A DNA stretch of 64,000 nt from Cardiocondyla obscurior (GCF_019399895.1 NC_091886.1:372001-436000), one strand, 5' to 3'. Positions 43,684-55,232 are shown, numbered from the stretch's first letter. Notes: generated by a model from the sequence alone, not told the origin. A program made the numbers and translations.

Positions 43684-44376
43684 TGTATAAAAATTAAAAC
43701 TTATAATATGAGTTTTACAAATGAGAATTACAATTAACGCCGCGGAGATGTTACGCGGTCGTGGCCGGTTTAATTAACGCGAAAAGGCGGGTGTAAGTCC
43801 TTCGTATTCGAGCACGCGGCGGCACGCGGTGAGCACGTGTTCGCCTTGTAAGATCCGCACTGAATTTAGAATGAGTTTCTGGTGAGTTTTACTATAGGGT
43901 GAGGTTTGTCCTTTTGATAGTTATATAGAGTTCGCAATGAGTCTAAACTGCAAGCACAATTATATTAATTATGAGACCAAAACGCTGCGAAGTCTGACGA
44001 GTTACTGAGCACGAGGTTCAACACGCCTCGTGCTGCAGGATGATGTATCTTCCAGAAGATTCTTGGCGTGTTGCACACTGAGAAGATGATCTGGATGAGT
44101 TGTACTTGAGACAAGGCGATGAGTTGAACAATGAGTAGCACGATGAGTAGCACGATGAGTAAGAATTCTGAGAGAAGCACACTACACGTTGTTGCACACG
44201 AGGTGATGCTTGGCACGGCTGAGTGAACACTGATAAGCTTCGAGCCGGCAACGCCTTCGAGAATCGGAGGCAATTATCGAACGACGGATCGATATCGATC
44301 CGTCGCCGGCGATCGGCCACGAGGTGCTGCCTCCGCGGCGGTGACATGATTAATTACTAAATTGAAATCTTTTAAC
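43684..44376 (-). mobile_element. R1-family insertion in the penton gene, 693 bp
   Basis: Flanked by AAGTGT at 43678-43683 and 44377-44382. On the minus strand it shows the family landmarks GGCAGCACCTCGTGGCCGATCG, TTAATATAATTGTGC and CCGGCCACG, matching 12481-12900 and 24385-26090. It has no ORF of note. This copy gives the only exact boundaries of the family in the window. Confidence 0.75.
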
Positions 44377-44652
44377 AAGTGTATTTATCAAATAAATTTC
44401 ACCAACCATGCAACATCGGATCGTTGTTAGGATTTTCTTCAGATCGCATACTCGAGCCGTTACGTTGGCATGAATCGGACGCACCGATACAAATTATCAA
44501 TGTAAATGTTATTCGGATTGAATGCAGTGTAACGGGGGGTGCATACAGTAATGAAAAACGCGTACATACAATACATGAATTTTCACCTAAGGTTCCACCT
44601 GTATATAAAATATCTGAAACTCCAACACAGATCATTTACCTTTCAGTCGTTG

Positions 44653-45808
44653 TGTAACGGTGCACCCAGGAAATGCACCGTCCCGGCCAGAACAACGGCC
44701 GGCCGTCGGCAAAACTCCGCTGGCGGGGACCCGGGGCGCGGTGCGCCCCAAACTTATATTATCTATACGTTGAATAGGCGATAGCACGCGCTAAGCTATC
44801 GTCTCGCGGCTAAGTCCCCGCACGGGCTTAGCCGAATTCCGCCAAACGCCACCGAACGCGCCAACGACGGCGAGGACCACCGTTTCGCGATCACGCCGTA
44901 ACAAGATCCTCGGCGCCACGGCAGGATCATCCGTAACCCCGCTGAGCCCCGCAAGCCCGGCGCCCTCGTTTTTTGTATAAAACCGCGATGCCGGAGCTCA
45001 GCGGGACCGTCTTCGATCCGCTCGCTTGCGAGCAGCATCTCCGACATCTTAGAGTTGATCCGGGGGTAGAGCGCTCTCTGTCTCCACCAGGTGGTCCTGG
45101 GGCTCGTTCCTAACCTTGTGCTCACGACTTCCAACGCACCGGCACGGTCAGCTCGAGGGGTAGAGCGAACTCTGCCTCCTCCGAGTCATCTCGGACCTCG
45201 ACCACCGGGCGCGTGGAATCGCCGAACACGAATTAACAGTTCCTATCGCACCGTCGCCGACCACGGGGTAGAGAGATCTCTGTCTCGCTCGAGTGCTCTC
45301 GAGTACGCGACACCAAGCCGGTGCTTCACCTCCTGTCTCCGCGATACCGCCAAGCGATACCGCGAAAGACCTAAGGGTTTCGGCGAAAATACGCATACAT
45401 CCGCGATCTATTCCCGCGTCAGCGATACCGCGAAATAGCAAGAGATTTCGGCGAAACACGCGAACACCTGCGATCTATTCCCGCGCCGGCATACCGCATT
45501 CGCACGTGCCGCCGAACGGCACGTGGCCGTAGGAACCTTCACGCGTCGCGGACACGCCGACACCGCGTGCTTCGCTCGCTATTGTCGAACCTCGATCACC
45601 GCTCGCGCGGCCGTTTCACGCTTCGTGTATATATTGTAAATACGCGTTATGTTCTTATTCAGTTAATAAACCTTTGTTATACATTTAAAATACCAGTCTC
45701 GCTGCATTTACGGACCCTATCTATTCGAATCCCGGAATACCGACGAGCGCACGGGCGCGTCCCGCATCGAGCCGACGATTCGGTATACGCGAAAGCAGGG
45801 TCGTTACA
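44653..45808 (+). repeat. 5' LTR of the 7.0-kb Gypsy element
   Basis: TATAAAACCGCG box near 44976, hairpin motifs at 45068, 45162 and 45270, a TAATAAAC signal near 45664, end at TCGTTACA. Confidence 0.95.
45068..45281 (+). ncRNA. three tandem hairpin motifs in the Gypsy LTR leader
   Basis: AGAGCGCTCT (45068-45077), AGAG-CGAA-CTCT (45162-45173) and AGAGAGATCTCT (45270-45281), each preceded by GGGGT and followed by G-YCTC. They lie after the TATA box and so should be in the transcript. The 3' LTR has the same three about 5880 bp further on. A related solo LTR at 24771 keeps the pairing with different bases. Confidence 0.5.
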
Positions 45809-45826
45809 TGGCGCCCGAACAGGGAC
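45809..45826 (+). other. primer-binding site, tRNA-Lys type
   Basis: TGGCGCCCGAACAGGGAC directly after the LTR end; this 18-mer equals the complement of the 3' end of tRNA-Lys(UUU) used by lentiviruses. Confidence 0.85.
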
Positions 45827-45853
45827 CTAAGGGTCACTAGACCGAGCCCGATC

Positions 45854-46873
45854 ATGCCGCGAGCCTGGATATATAAGTTATCTAAAGCAGAGTTAATTAG
45901 CGAACTGGAGGAATTGCAAATCGACGCGGACGGGAATATAGACGACTTACGACAACGTCTTAGTATCTATGTAAGAGATCATCCGGACACATATTTCTCC
46001 CCGCGGCCGAATACACCGACCGAGCCAATGCCTAACCCACTGATCGAGATAACGGCCGCACAGGCCACCTCGCCCGTGACATTAAGCCTCCCGGGTACGT
46101 CGCGCACGACCACCGTGTATCCGCTCGAATCCGCGCCGACCGAGGATATTGCGAAAACGATGAATCAAATTCGCAAGTGGGGGTGTCATTTTGACGGGCG
46201 AGATCCGGCCGGTTTCCTAGAACGGATCGACGAACTTACCGAGGTTTACGGATTTAGGGCCGAGCACATGTTGCGTGGGCTACCGGAATTGTTACGGGGC
46301 GAGGCCTTAGAATGGTTTAGAAATCAACGCGCCGGCTGGGACTCGTGGTCCGATTTCCAGCGAGAATTTCGCGAGCAATTCTTGCCATACCGATATCGTG
46401 CGAAATTGAAGCGAGAAATCGACGCGCGAGTTCAAAAGCCGGGCGAACCATACCAGAAATTTGCCACCGAAATTACTACGCTTATGCGCCGGGCAGGGGG
46501 CTACACGGAAGAAGAAAAAACCGAGATTCTATTAGAAAATATGGATCCGCGCCTCCGTCCTTTCATAAACGGCGAGAAAATACGTACTCCAGCAGAGCTA
46601 GCGCGAAGGGCCGCAGAAATAGAAAAAAGTTTGGACCGCCAACCGCGAATTGTTCCCTCCCGCCCCGCCTCTACCATTGCCGCAGCCTACGATCGGAACG
46701 AGTGCTGCTGGCGATGTAAACAGCGCGGCCACACGCGTTTTGATTGCAAACGTATCCCGAGAAAATTCTGTTCGCAATGCGGCCAGGATGGCGTTCTTAC
46801 ACGCGAATGCCATTCCACGGGAAACGCCGCCAGGGCCGGGGAAACAGCGGCCGCGCCCCGGTCCCCAGAATAA
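45854..46873 (+). CDS. gag: Gypsy gag polyprotein, 339 aa
   Basis: ATG 28 bp after the PBS. The N-terminal 35 residues resemble a SAP-like helix pair (LISELEELQIDADGNIDDLR). The capsid region has AEHMLRGLPELLRGEALEWF and FLPYRYRAKLKREI, as in Gypsy/Arc-type Gag. A CCHC zinc knuckle, CWRCKQRGHTRFDC, is followed by a second incomplete one (CSQCGQDG...C lacking the His). It overlaps the protease frame, which lies at -1. No break is seen. Confidence 0.9.
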   Translation: MPRAWIYKLSKAELISELEELQIDADGNIDDLRQRLSIYVRDHPDTYFSPRPNTPTEPMPNPLIEITAAQATSPVTLSLPGTSRTTTVYPLESAPTEDIAKTMNQIRKWGCHFDGRDPAGFLERIDELTEVYGFRAEHMLRGLPELLRGEALEWFRNQRAGWDSWSDFQREFREQFLPYRYRAKLKREIDARVQKPGEPYQKFATEITTLMRRAGGYTEEEKTEILLENMDPRLRPFINGEKIRTPAELARRAAEIEKSLDRQPRIVPSRPASTIAAAYDRNECCWRCKQRGHTRFDCKRIPRKFCSQCGQDGVLTRECHSTGNAARAGETAAAPRSPE

Positions 46874-47262
46874 AATACCTTCCGCGACCGCACCTGACCG
46901 CTAAAATTCACGGATTGGAATTTGAGGCTCTCCTAGACACCGGGTCGGAGGCCTCTTACGTTAACGCGGACACCGCAACACGCCTGAAAACCGCCGGACT
47001 CACGAGCCGAGTAACAGCGGGACAGGTGCGACTTGCGGACGGGTCCACCACCGGAGTCACGGAGGAAATAGAAATTTCACTCGAAATTGCGGGACGTTCA
47101 TTGTCTCATACAGTCCAAGTATTACCGACCATGGAAAGCGCCGTACTTATCGGGGTCGATTTATGGACGCGTGCACGATTCTCCATCCCGCCCCCCGCCG
47201 TCACCCCAACAGAAACCGGAACGCGCGCGGCATATACCGGGGCAACCGAAAACACCGATTAA
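46744..47262 (+). CDS. Gypsy aspartic protease (pol N-terminus)
   Basis: Frame -1 relative to gag, expected to be reached by frameshifting. Contains the active-site LLDTGSEASYV and later VLIGVDLW. The TAA at 47260-47262 closes this frame; the pol frame resumes in the same register beyond it, so the stop is probably a nonsense mutation within pol rather than a natural end. Confidence 0.8.
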   Translation: MQTYPEKILFAMRPGWRSYTRMPFHGKRRQGRGNSGRAPVPRIKYLPRPHLTAKIHGLEFEALLDTGSEASYVNADTATRLKTAGLTSRVTAGQVRLADGSTTGVTEEIEISLEIAGRSLSHTVQVLPTMESAVLIGVDLWTRARFSIPPPAVTPTETGTRAAYTGATENTD

Positions 47263-49902
47263 CCGGACCATACCACCGCTACCGAAGACGAACGGCTAAC
47301 CGCGTTTCTAAAACAGGAATTAGAAAAATTTCAAAATATCCAGGGACCGACCGGAAAACTCGAGCATCGGCTTAAACTCACGTCCAACGAACCGATTAAA
47401 CAATGATACCGACCACGTAATCCCGCGATGCAGGGAATCATTGATAAAGAGGTAGAAAAAATGCTCGCGGACGGAATTATCGAGCCCTCCGACAGCGGGT
47501 GGAGTTCGCCGATCGTTTTGGTAAAGAAGAAGGACGGCAAACAGAGGTTCTGCATAGACTTCCGCAGAGTTAACGAAGTCACCGTGCGCGACGCGTATCC
47601 CCTGCCGCAGATTAACGCGACACTCGACAAACTGCGGGGCGCTAAATTTCTCTCAACGCTGGACCTTAAAAACGGATACTGGCAGGTGCCCCTGGCCATC
47701 GAGAGCCGACCAATTACCGCGTTCACCGTGCCCGGAAGGGGGTTAATGCAATTCAAGGTTATGCCGTTCGGCTTGCATTCCGCGCCGGCAACGTTTCAAA
47801 GATTGCTAGACACCGTATTAGGACCCGCGCTCGAACCTAACGTATTCGTGTACTTAGACGATATTATCGTAAGCAACGCGACTTTGGACGAACACTTGAA
47901 TACGCTCAGCGAAGTTTTTCGGCGATTACGCGAGGCTAAGTTACAACTAAATATCGAGAAATGCAAGTTTTGCGTCAATACGATCAAATACCTGGGCCAT
48001 ATTATAGATCGAGAGGGAATTCGAACGGACCCGGAAAAAACGGCCGCAGTCACAAAATGGCCCGCACCACGAACGGTCCGACAGATTCGGCAATTTCTGG
48101 GAATGGCCTCGTGGTACAGGCGTTTCATACAAAATTTCGCGACCGTAGCCGCACCGCTTACCGCTCTAACACGGAAAAACGCAAAGTGGCAGTGGGGAAA
48201 CGAGGAGCAAGTCTCGTTTGACAAACTTAAAGAAACTCTCACCACCGCGCCGGTTCTGGCCCGCCCCGACTTTTCGTGGAAATTTATTTTACAAACCGAC
48301 GCTAGTAACACCGGTCTCGGGGCCGTGCTAACACAGCATTTCGAAGAAGGGGAACGGGTGGTAGCGTATGCAAGCCGAACACTTAACCATGCCGAGAGAA
48401 ATTACAGCGCGACCGAACTCGAATGTTTAGCGGTGGTATGGGGAATCCGGAAAATGCGCGGGTACCTTGAAGGGTATAATTTTCTCGTTATCACGGACCA
48501 CCAATCCCTTCGCTGGCTTCAAAAGCTTGAATCACCCGCCGGGCGACTAGAACGCTGGGCGTTCGAACTCCAGCAATATTCGTTCGAAATACAATATCGC
48601 AAGGGCTCATTAAATCGAGTCGCGGACGCCCTTTCGAGACAGGCACACGTTAATAGTATGACCCGCCCGAAATGCGCATGGCACCGAAAGATGTGGCAAA
48701 AAACGCGGGAGGAACCGAAAGAAGTACCGGATTTCCGTATCGAAAACGGGAAGCTATACCGACATGTGCTCCATAAACTCGATTTTAAAGATACACCGGC
48801 CGATAGTCAGTGGAAAGAATGCGTACCCACCGACGAACGACTCGCGTTATTAAAACAATACCATGACGAGCCAACCGCCGGGCACCTCGGGATTGCTAAA
48901 ACGATAACTCGAATCGCACAGCATTTTTATTGGCCGGGAATGTTCAGAGACGTCGCGAATTACGTCCGGAAGTGCGAAAATTGTCTAGCGCATAAAGTGG
49001 AACAAGGCAAGCCACCGGGTATACTTCATAGCACCGCGATAGACCGCCCCGGGCAACAAATCGCGATAGATTTAATAGGGCCACTGCCACGCTCGCGGCA
49101 AGGGCACGTCTGGTTACTAACCATGCAAGATCGATTTACCAAGTGGATCGAACTGCGGGCATTACGTCGAGCCACCGCGGAAGAAATTAAGCGAGGATTG
49201 CGGGAAACGATTATTTTGAGGCACGGATTCCCGGAAGAAATCCTGTCAGACAATGGCACTCAATTTAGAGCCGAAAAAGTAACCGCAATGCTCAAAGAAT
49301 TAGGCATCAGACACCGACTTACGCCCGCGTATACACCACAGTGTAACCCGGTAGAACGGGCAAATCGTACCGTGAAAACGATGATCTCACAATACGTCGA
49401 TAAAAAACATCGTACCTGGGACGCGTTCCTACCCGAACTCCAGTTCGCATTTAACACCGCAAGCAGCGAAGCAACCGGGTACACGCCGGCATTTTTAGAA
49501 CACGGTCGCGAGCTCCGACGTCCAGAAGAACCACCGGGAAAAGCCATACCTCCGAGCGAGCGGAAAAAACAATTAGAGGAGGCTTTCGATTTCGTACGCG
49601 TGCAATTAGCGCGAGCGTTCCAGAGACAAGAACGCCACTATAATCTCCGACGCAGGGCATGGAAACCGAAGTTAGGCGACATCGTCTGGAAGCGCGACCA
49701 CCCGTTATCGAGTAAGGCGACCGCGTTCAATGCAAAACTCGCGCCGAAATTCATCGGACCGCTTGAAGTTCGTCGGATCATCTCGCCAGTAATCGTGGAC
49801 TTACGAAGCGAACGCGGGAAATGGCATCGGCATATACACGTGAAAGATTTAAAACTCAGCCCAACCGAACCGTTCCCCAGCCTCGACCTCCGGGAGGAAT
49901 AA
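47263..49902 (+). CDS. pol: Gypsy reverse transcriptase-RNase H-integrase
   Basis: In the protease register, with a TGA at 47404-47406 upstream of a long uninterrupted stretch from 47428. RT has KKDGKQRFCIDFRRVN, LDLKNGYWQVPL, MPFGLHSAPATFQ and YLDDIIV. RNase H has LQTDASNTGLGAVL, ATELECLAVVWGI and ITDHQSLRWL. Integrase has an HHCC finger (HLGIAKT...RKCENCLAHK), a first Asp in AIDLIGPLP, a second in LSDNGTQFR and a catalytic Glu in NPVERANRTVK. The C-terminus ends in a GPLEV-type module with HIHVKDLK. Both nonsense codons are upstream of RT. Confidence 0.92.
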
Positions 49903-49981
49903 CAAACGAAACAGAGCAATAATAACCGAACCTCGCAGCTTCACGACGACGACGTTCGTATCAGTCAATCGTAAACCAGCC

Positions 49982-50500
49982 ATGGAGCGAGACATATTAG
50001 CCGAAATAAACTTGTTATTAAGCGAAAGTTACGATCCCGCGGAGCCGGCTATCGGGACAGAGTGGCGGACCGTTTATCGAGGAACGGCAGACGGGACCAC
50101 GGACGCACCGGCCACCCCAGCGGTAGTCCAGGCTGCCACCAGCACCGCAATAAAGCCGCAAGTACTACGCGTGGGAACGCTGATACAAAGATCCGACGCA
50201 ACCAACGCACGGAAAAGGGCCTGGATGCTGGAGCCGCCGCCGCCGCCGCCGCCGCCGAAACGGGCCATCGTCACGCCAAGCATCGCGCGACCAACACTCG
50301 AGCCACTTCGGGTAATGGGTCCAATACCGCCGCCCCCCATCCCGGTCGAGGTGGAGCCGGGCATCGTGGTGGACGTGCCGCATTTTGCCGTCCATGTTTC
50401 GCGGCAGTACAAACCGCAACTGGGGAATCGGCGATGGCACCTACGGTTCGACAACGCGGGCCGATTACGGTCGTGTAAAGAAAAGTCACAGCAGAATTAG
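49982..50500 (+). CDS. third ORF of the Gypsy element, 172 aa, unknown
   Basis: ATG 79 bp after the pol stop, in the place of env. It lacks a signal peptide and transmembrane helix. It has a proline run (EPPPPPPPPKR), PIPPPPIPVEVEPG and a C-terminal HVSRQYKPQLGNRRWHLRF segment rich in Arg. It is therefore not an envelope protein. It may be an accessory nucleic-acid-binding protein. No break is seen. Confidence 0.6.
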   Translation: MERDILAEINLLLSESYDPAEPAIGTEWRTVYRGTADGTTDAPATPAVVQAATSTAIKPQVLRVGTLIQRSDATNARKRAWMLEPPPPPPPPKRAIVTPSIARPTLEPLRVMGPIPPPPIPVEVEPGIVVDVPHFAVHVSRQYKPQLGNRRWHLRFDNAGRLRSCKEKSQQN

Positions 50501-50523
50501 TGCCTCGAAATTCAGGCACTTCG

Positions 50524-50537
50524 AGGGGAGGGGGTGA
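50524..50537 (+). other. polypurine tract
   Basis: AGGGGAGGGGGTGA-like purine run directly before the 3' LTR, as needed for plus-strand priming. Confidence 0.7.
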
Positions 50538-51688
50538 TGTAACGGTGCACCCAGGAAATGCACCGTCCCGGCCAGAACAACGGCCGGCCGTCGGCAAAAC
50601 TCCGCTGGCGGGGACCCGGGGCGCGGTGCGCCCCAAACTTATATTATCTATACGTTGAATAGGCGATAGCACGCGCTAAGCTATCGTCTCGCGGCTAAGT
50701 CCCCGCACGGGCCGAATTCCGCCAAACGCCACCGAACGCGCCAACGACGGCGAGGACCACCGTTTCGCGATCACGCCGTAACAAGATCCTCGGCGCCACG
50801 GCAGGATCATCCGTAACCCCGCTGAGCCCCGCAAGCCCGGCGCCCTCGTTTTTTGTATAAAACCGCGATGCCGGAGCTCAGCGGGACCGTCTTCGATCCG
50901 CTCGCTTGCGAGCAGCATCTCCGACATCTTAGAGTTGATCCGGGGGTAGAGCGCTCTCTGTCTCCACCAGGTGGTCCTGGGGCTCGTTCCTAACCTTGTG
51001 CTCACGACTTCCAACGCACCGGCACGGTCAGCTCGAGGGGTAGAGCGAACTCTGCCTCCTCCGAGTCATCTCGGACCTCGACCACCGGGCGCGTGGAATC
51101 GCCGAACACGAATTAACAGTTCCTATCGCACCGTCGCCGACCACGGGGTAGAGAGATCTCTGTCTCGCTCGAGTGCTCTCGAGTACGCGACACCAAGCCG
51201 GTGCTTCACCTCCTGTCTCCGCGATACCGCCAAGCGATACCGCGAAAGACCTAAGGGTTTCGGCGAAAATACGCATACATCCGCGATCTATTCCCGCGTC
51301 AGCGATACCGCGAAATAGCAAGAGATTTCGGCGAAACACGCGAACACCTGCGATCTATTCCCGCGCCGGCATACCGCATTCGCACGTGCCGCCGAACGGC
51401 ACGTGGCCGTAGGAACCTTCACGCGTCGCGGACACGCCGACACCGCGTGCTTCGCTCGCTATTGTCGAACCTCGATCACCGCTCGCGCGGCCGTTTCACG
51501 CTTCGTGTATATATTGTAAATACGCGTTATGTTCTTATTCAGTTAATAAACCTTTGTTATACATTTAAAATACCAGTCTCGCTGCATTTACGGACCCTAT
51601 CTATTCGAATCCCGGAATACCGACGAGCGCACGGGCGCGTCCCGCATCGAGCCGACGATTCGGTATACGCGAAAGCAGGGTCGTTACA
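50538..51688 (+). repeat. 3' LTR of the 7.0-kb Gypsy element
   Basis: Same as the 5' LTR except for absence of five bases near 50711. Confidence 0.95.
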
Positions 51689-51808
51689 GTTGTACGAAGC
51701 GTTACTGATTTGACGGTTCGCATTGTAGATCAGAACGGACGATTGCTTGATTTTCGTGGCAAAGAAATTACCGTGAGACTGCATGTGCGGAGACGACTTT
51801 AGTGTGAG

Positions 51809-51952
51809 ATGCTCGTTTTGAATGAAACGTCGAACGTGAGACAAACTAAATACACAGCTTCTAGCAAAGGGGTTCAATTATTGAAGAAAAGACTTACTAC
51901 GTCAAACGTAGAATTTTTTAAATCGCTGGGTTTTATTGTGTGTACCATCTAA
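51809..51952 (+). CDS. small conserved ORF between penton and capsid genes, 47 aa, element B
   Basis: ATG 7 bp after the penton stop, stop 2 bp before the capsid ATG. Starts MLVLNETSNV and ends TTSNVEFLKSLGF, paralleling the 64-aa ORF at 2680-2874. The Gln-rich middle of the A copy is missing. Confidence 0.65.
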   Translation: MLVLNETSNVRQTKYTASSKGVQLLKKRLTTSNVEFFKSLGFIVCTI

Positions 51953-52358
51953 AAATGGCTGATATATTGATTATTGATTGTTACGCCCGGTATGGAGAAC
52001 GGCGCGAAGCTCGCTGTTTTGGAGCGGCACAAAGCCCGAGCTCGACGACGTTCGGCATGAAGAGTTTCAACATGAACTTTCTGCGAGTTTCAAGTTAGCT
52101 GTCACCCGTTGCTAGAGGACAGCTTGTTGTTTAAAAAGAGAATTGTCAGTATTTCCCGTGACGTTGACGGGCGATATATGACGAGAGGTTAATTAATTAA
52201 ATCCGTTCCTTTTTATAAAGTCTGAGTTTTCTTTACGGTGGGTGTGACGCGGAGTGAGAGAGAGAGAGCGCTGCAGCGGAGAACGAATGTGAGTGAGTGA
52301 GAGGCCGCCGCCTGAGTTTCGCCGTCGTGCGTAACAATTTTGGAAGCTCGTCCGGGAT

Positions 52359-53510
52359 ATGTCGCAATCGACGAAGAGGAGGCAGTCGCATCAGGGAGGT
52401 CCGGTTTCCGCGGAGGAGTGCACGATGAAAACTCTCCTCGGGGAGGTGCGACAGCTGCGGTCAGAGCAGCAGCAGCGGGAAGACGGGCTGCGTGCGGAGA
52501 TCCGGCTGCGGGACGACGTCATCCACCGGATGCAGCAGCAGTTATCGGAGCTAAGTCCCTCTGTTTTACAAATTCCTCCCGCGGTAGTCAACGCGGAAGC
52601 AGGGCCGTGCAGCGTGCCGTCTGTGGGGGTAAAGGAGCCCGCGCGTTCCGGGGCGGGCTTCTCTAGCGTTCCGAACGAGCAGGGGGGCGGGAATATCTTT
52701 AGGCGAGGAAATTTTTCTGTAGGGTTCGAGCTGAGATTGAAGCCCGATAATTATGATGGGACAGCTCCGTTGGAAGAATTCCTTGCTCAATTCGAGCTGG
52801 TTGCGCGTGCGAATGGCTGGAAAGTGCAGGAACAATTTTTGGCGCTCGCGTCTTGTCTTCGAGGGAAGGCTCGAGCCGTTCTTGAATCGCTCTCGGATTT
52901 GACGAACTTTACGTTTGAGGATTTAAAATTTAAATTAGAACTGCGTTTCGGGGAAAGTCGGTTTTCTTTAAATTTTGACTCGGTATTTACGAACCGGAAA
53001 CAGAAATTCGGGGAGGATTTCGCTTCGTTCGGTTTGGAATTGGAAAAATTGGCGCGGTACGCGTATTCCGAGTGCTCGGAGACGGTTCGAAATAAAATCG
53101 CTTGTGCGCAGTTTGTTTCGGCAATTTCGGATGCGCGGATTAAAAGATCGCTTTAAATGGAGGCGGTTAAAGGGTTGAAGGAAGCTATAAGGACAGCAAA
53201 GACTCTGAAGGCGATTTTCGATGAAACCTCCGGGGAAAAAGGAGGAAACTTTAATTTTAGGGAATGTTCTTCTCGTAGAGGGTCGTGGGAATCTTTTCCT
53301 AAAGAGCGTTTTCCGCGAAGGGAGAACGGTGGTGCGTTTTCCGGGCAGGGAAATTTTTCCAAAAAGAAGGAACAGAATTGGAACGGAATAGAGAAAGGAA
53401 AAGGAAATTCTGAAAAAAAAGAGGGAGTGTTGGACGTGCGAAAAGTCCGGGCACTTCTGGAATGAGTGTCCAGCGAAGGGGGGAAACTCGAAGTAGCTGG
53501 CCTTAGCGGG
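52359..53510 (+). pseudogene. gag of the second Gypsy element
   Basis: ATG at 52359, TAA at 53154-53156, same frame on to 53465. N-terminal coiled coil (EVRQLRSEQQQRE), capsid region with LKPDNYDGTAPLEEFLAQFE and LRGKARAVLESL, then a basic linker. The CCHC knuckle CWTCEKSGHFWNEC near 53430 is in another frame, so a frameshift precedes it in a poly-A run. Confidence 0.8.
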
Positions 53511-53552
53511 AGAAGGCTGGCTGGGTGAAGTTGGACCCCGGGGGCTCGCATT

Positions 53553-55232
53553 TTGAGGAGAATTGGGCGTCCCTCTCGGAATTTTACTTTTGTGGGGAAA
53601 CTTAATGGAAAGAAATGTAATTTCAGGTTGGACACGGAGTCTGATGTGTCCATTTTCAATAGGAAATTTTTGGAAAAAGAGGCGGAATTATTTTCGGAAG
53701 GGGAAGATCTTTTGAGGTATCCCACCGGGGAAAAAGTAGCTGTCGCAGGGAAAACAAATGCTCGGATAGAATTAGGAACGTTTTCTTTGGAATTTCCGAT
53801 GTATTCTGCGGTAATTTCGGATGAATGTCTTTTCGGAATAGATTTCCTAGAGAAGGTGAATTTGCTTAGGGTTTTTGATTCGGCATTTGAGGAAAAGGCA
53901 ATATCTAAGGAAGTAGCTAGGATAGGACGCATTTTTGGAGGAGAATCTTCTTCTTTTGCTCAACAGCTGTTCGAGGAAAGTAGTAGGAACTTAAATGACA
54001 CTCAAAAAGGGAAGGCTTATCAATTCTTCTCGGAGTTTAGGGAAATATTTTCAGAAGAAGTCGTTGCAGGAAATTGTGAGGCAATTAAACATAAAATTAA
54101 TGTTTCCAGTGCTACTCCAATTAAGCAGGGGTCTCGTCGTATCTCTTTTCAAATGAGGGAAGAGATAGTTCAAATTTTAGAGGAAATGAAGGAACAGGGA
54201 GTGATTGAGGAATCACAAAGTCCCTGGGTTTTGCCTGCGGTTCTGGTCAGAAAAAAAGATGGCTCGATTTGGTTCTGCGTGGATTATAGAAAGCTTAATG
54301 CAGTGACGGTAAAAGATTCTTTTCCATTGCCGAGAATTGATGACATTTTGGATCAATTGGCTGGAAATTCTTGGTTCGCGACTTTAGATCTGAAGAGCGG
54401 TTACTGGCAGGTGGGAATGGATCCCAAGGATAGAGAGAAAACAGCATTTTCTGTAGGAAGGGGACTATGGCAATTTACTGTCATGCCCTTTGGCTTGATA
54501 AATGCTCCCGCCACATTCGAAAGGTTGATGGAGAGAATTTTGAAAGGGTTGTTGTCCAAGATTTGTTTAGTGTATTTTGACGACGTGATTGTCTTTGGAA
54601 ATAATTTCGAAGAATTAATTGATAATCTGAGGGAGGTGTTTCTTTGATTTCAGCTTTATAATTTGAAAGCGAATCCCAAGAAGTGTGTTTTGTTTGGTAG
54701 GGAAGTGAAGTATTTAGGATACGTTATTTCTTCAGAGGGAGTTGCCACCGATCCAGAAAAGATCGTTGCTGTAAGGGATTGGCCGGTTCCTCATACCAAG
54801 AAGCAATTAAGAAGTTTTCTTGGTTTTTGTTCTTATTATAGAAGATTAGTAAGAGGATTTTCTTCGATTGCGAAGCCGTTTCATTCTCTGACTGAGAATT
54901 CTGTTAAATTTATTTGGTGCGAAAAATGCCAAGAGGCATTTTAAATTTTGAAACGGGTTTTAACTTCTTCTTCTGTTCTCGCTTTTCCTAAGGGGAAAGG
55001 ACGATTTGTTTTAGATACCGATGCTTCTGGAATCGGCATCGGAGCCGTTTTATCTCAGGAACAGGATGGAAAGGAAAGGGTAATAGTTTATTTTAATAAA
55101 GTTTTAACTAAAGCGGAGAGGAATTATTGTGTGACGCGGCGAGAGCTTCTTGCAATTGTAGAGTCGGCAAAGGCATTTCGTCACTTTTTATTAGGAAGGA
55201 AGTTTTTAATCCGAACTGGTACATTCAGATAG
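53553..55232 (+). pseudogene. protease-RT-RNase H of the second Gypsy element
   Basis: One frame with TGA at 54645-54647 and TAA at 54942-54944. The protease motif reads RLDTESDVSIF, with Glu where the active-site Gly belongs. RT shows RKKDGSIWFCVDYRKLN, LDLKSGYWQVGM, MPFGLINAPATFE and VYFDDVIV. After the first stop come KANPKKCVLFGREVKYLGY and WPVPHTKKQLRSFLGF, then RNase H with LDTDASGIGIGAVL. No integrase follows. Confidence 0.85.

Larger units (their letters stand above)
44653..51688 (+). mobile_element. Ty3/Gypsy retrotransposon, near-complete, 7036 bp
   Basis: LTRs at 44653-45808 (1156 bp) and 50538-51688 (1151 bp) start TGTAACGG and end CGTTACA. They appear identical apart from a 5-bp indel near 44828. 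The target duplication is GTTG. PBS, gag, protease, RT-RNaseH-integrase, a third ORF and a polypurine tract are present in order. It sits in the penton gene of Polinton B. LTR identity implies a very recent insertion, yet pol carries two nonsense codons. Confidence 0.95.
43309..51801 (+). pseudogene. penton-like gene, Polinton B, split by two insertions
   Basis: Coding pieces at 43309-43683, 44383-44656 and 51689-51801 correspond in order to the intact 250-aa protein at 2881-3633. The first break is the R1 repeat 43684-44376 (AAGTGT duplicated), the second is the Gypsy element 44653-51688 (GTTG duplicated). A small frame change lies near 44420. The last piece ends with LHVRRRL and a stop at 51799-51801. 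Confidence 0.8.

Noticed and set aside
44796..45459. ORFs of 79-115 aa inside the Gypsy LTRs, duplicated at 50676-51339
   Set aside because: They lie on both strands of U3-R-U5 and are identical only because the LTRs are; no domain is seen.
50074..50672. Antisense ORFs over the third Gypsy ORF
   Set aside because: Shadows of the Pro-rich plus-strand frame.
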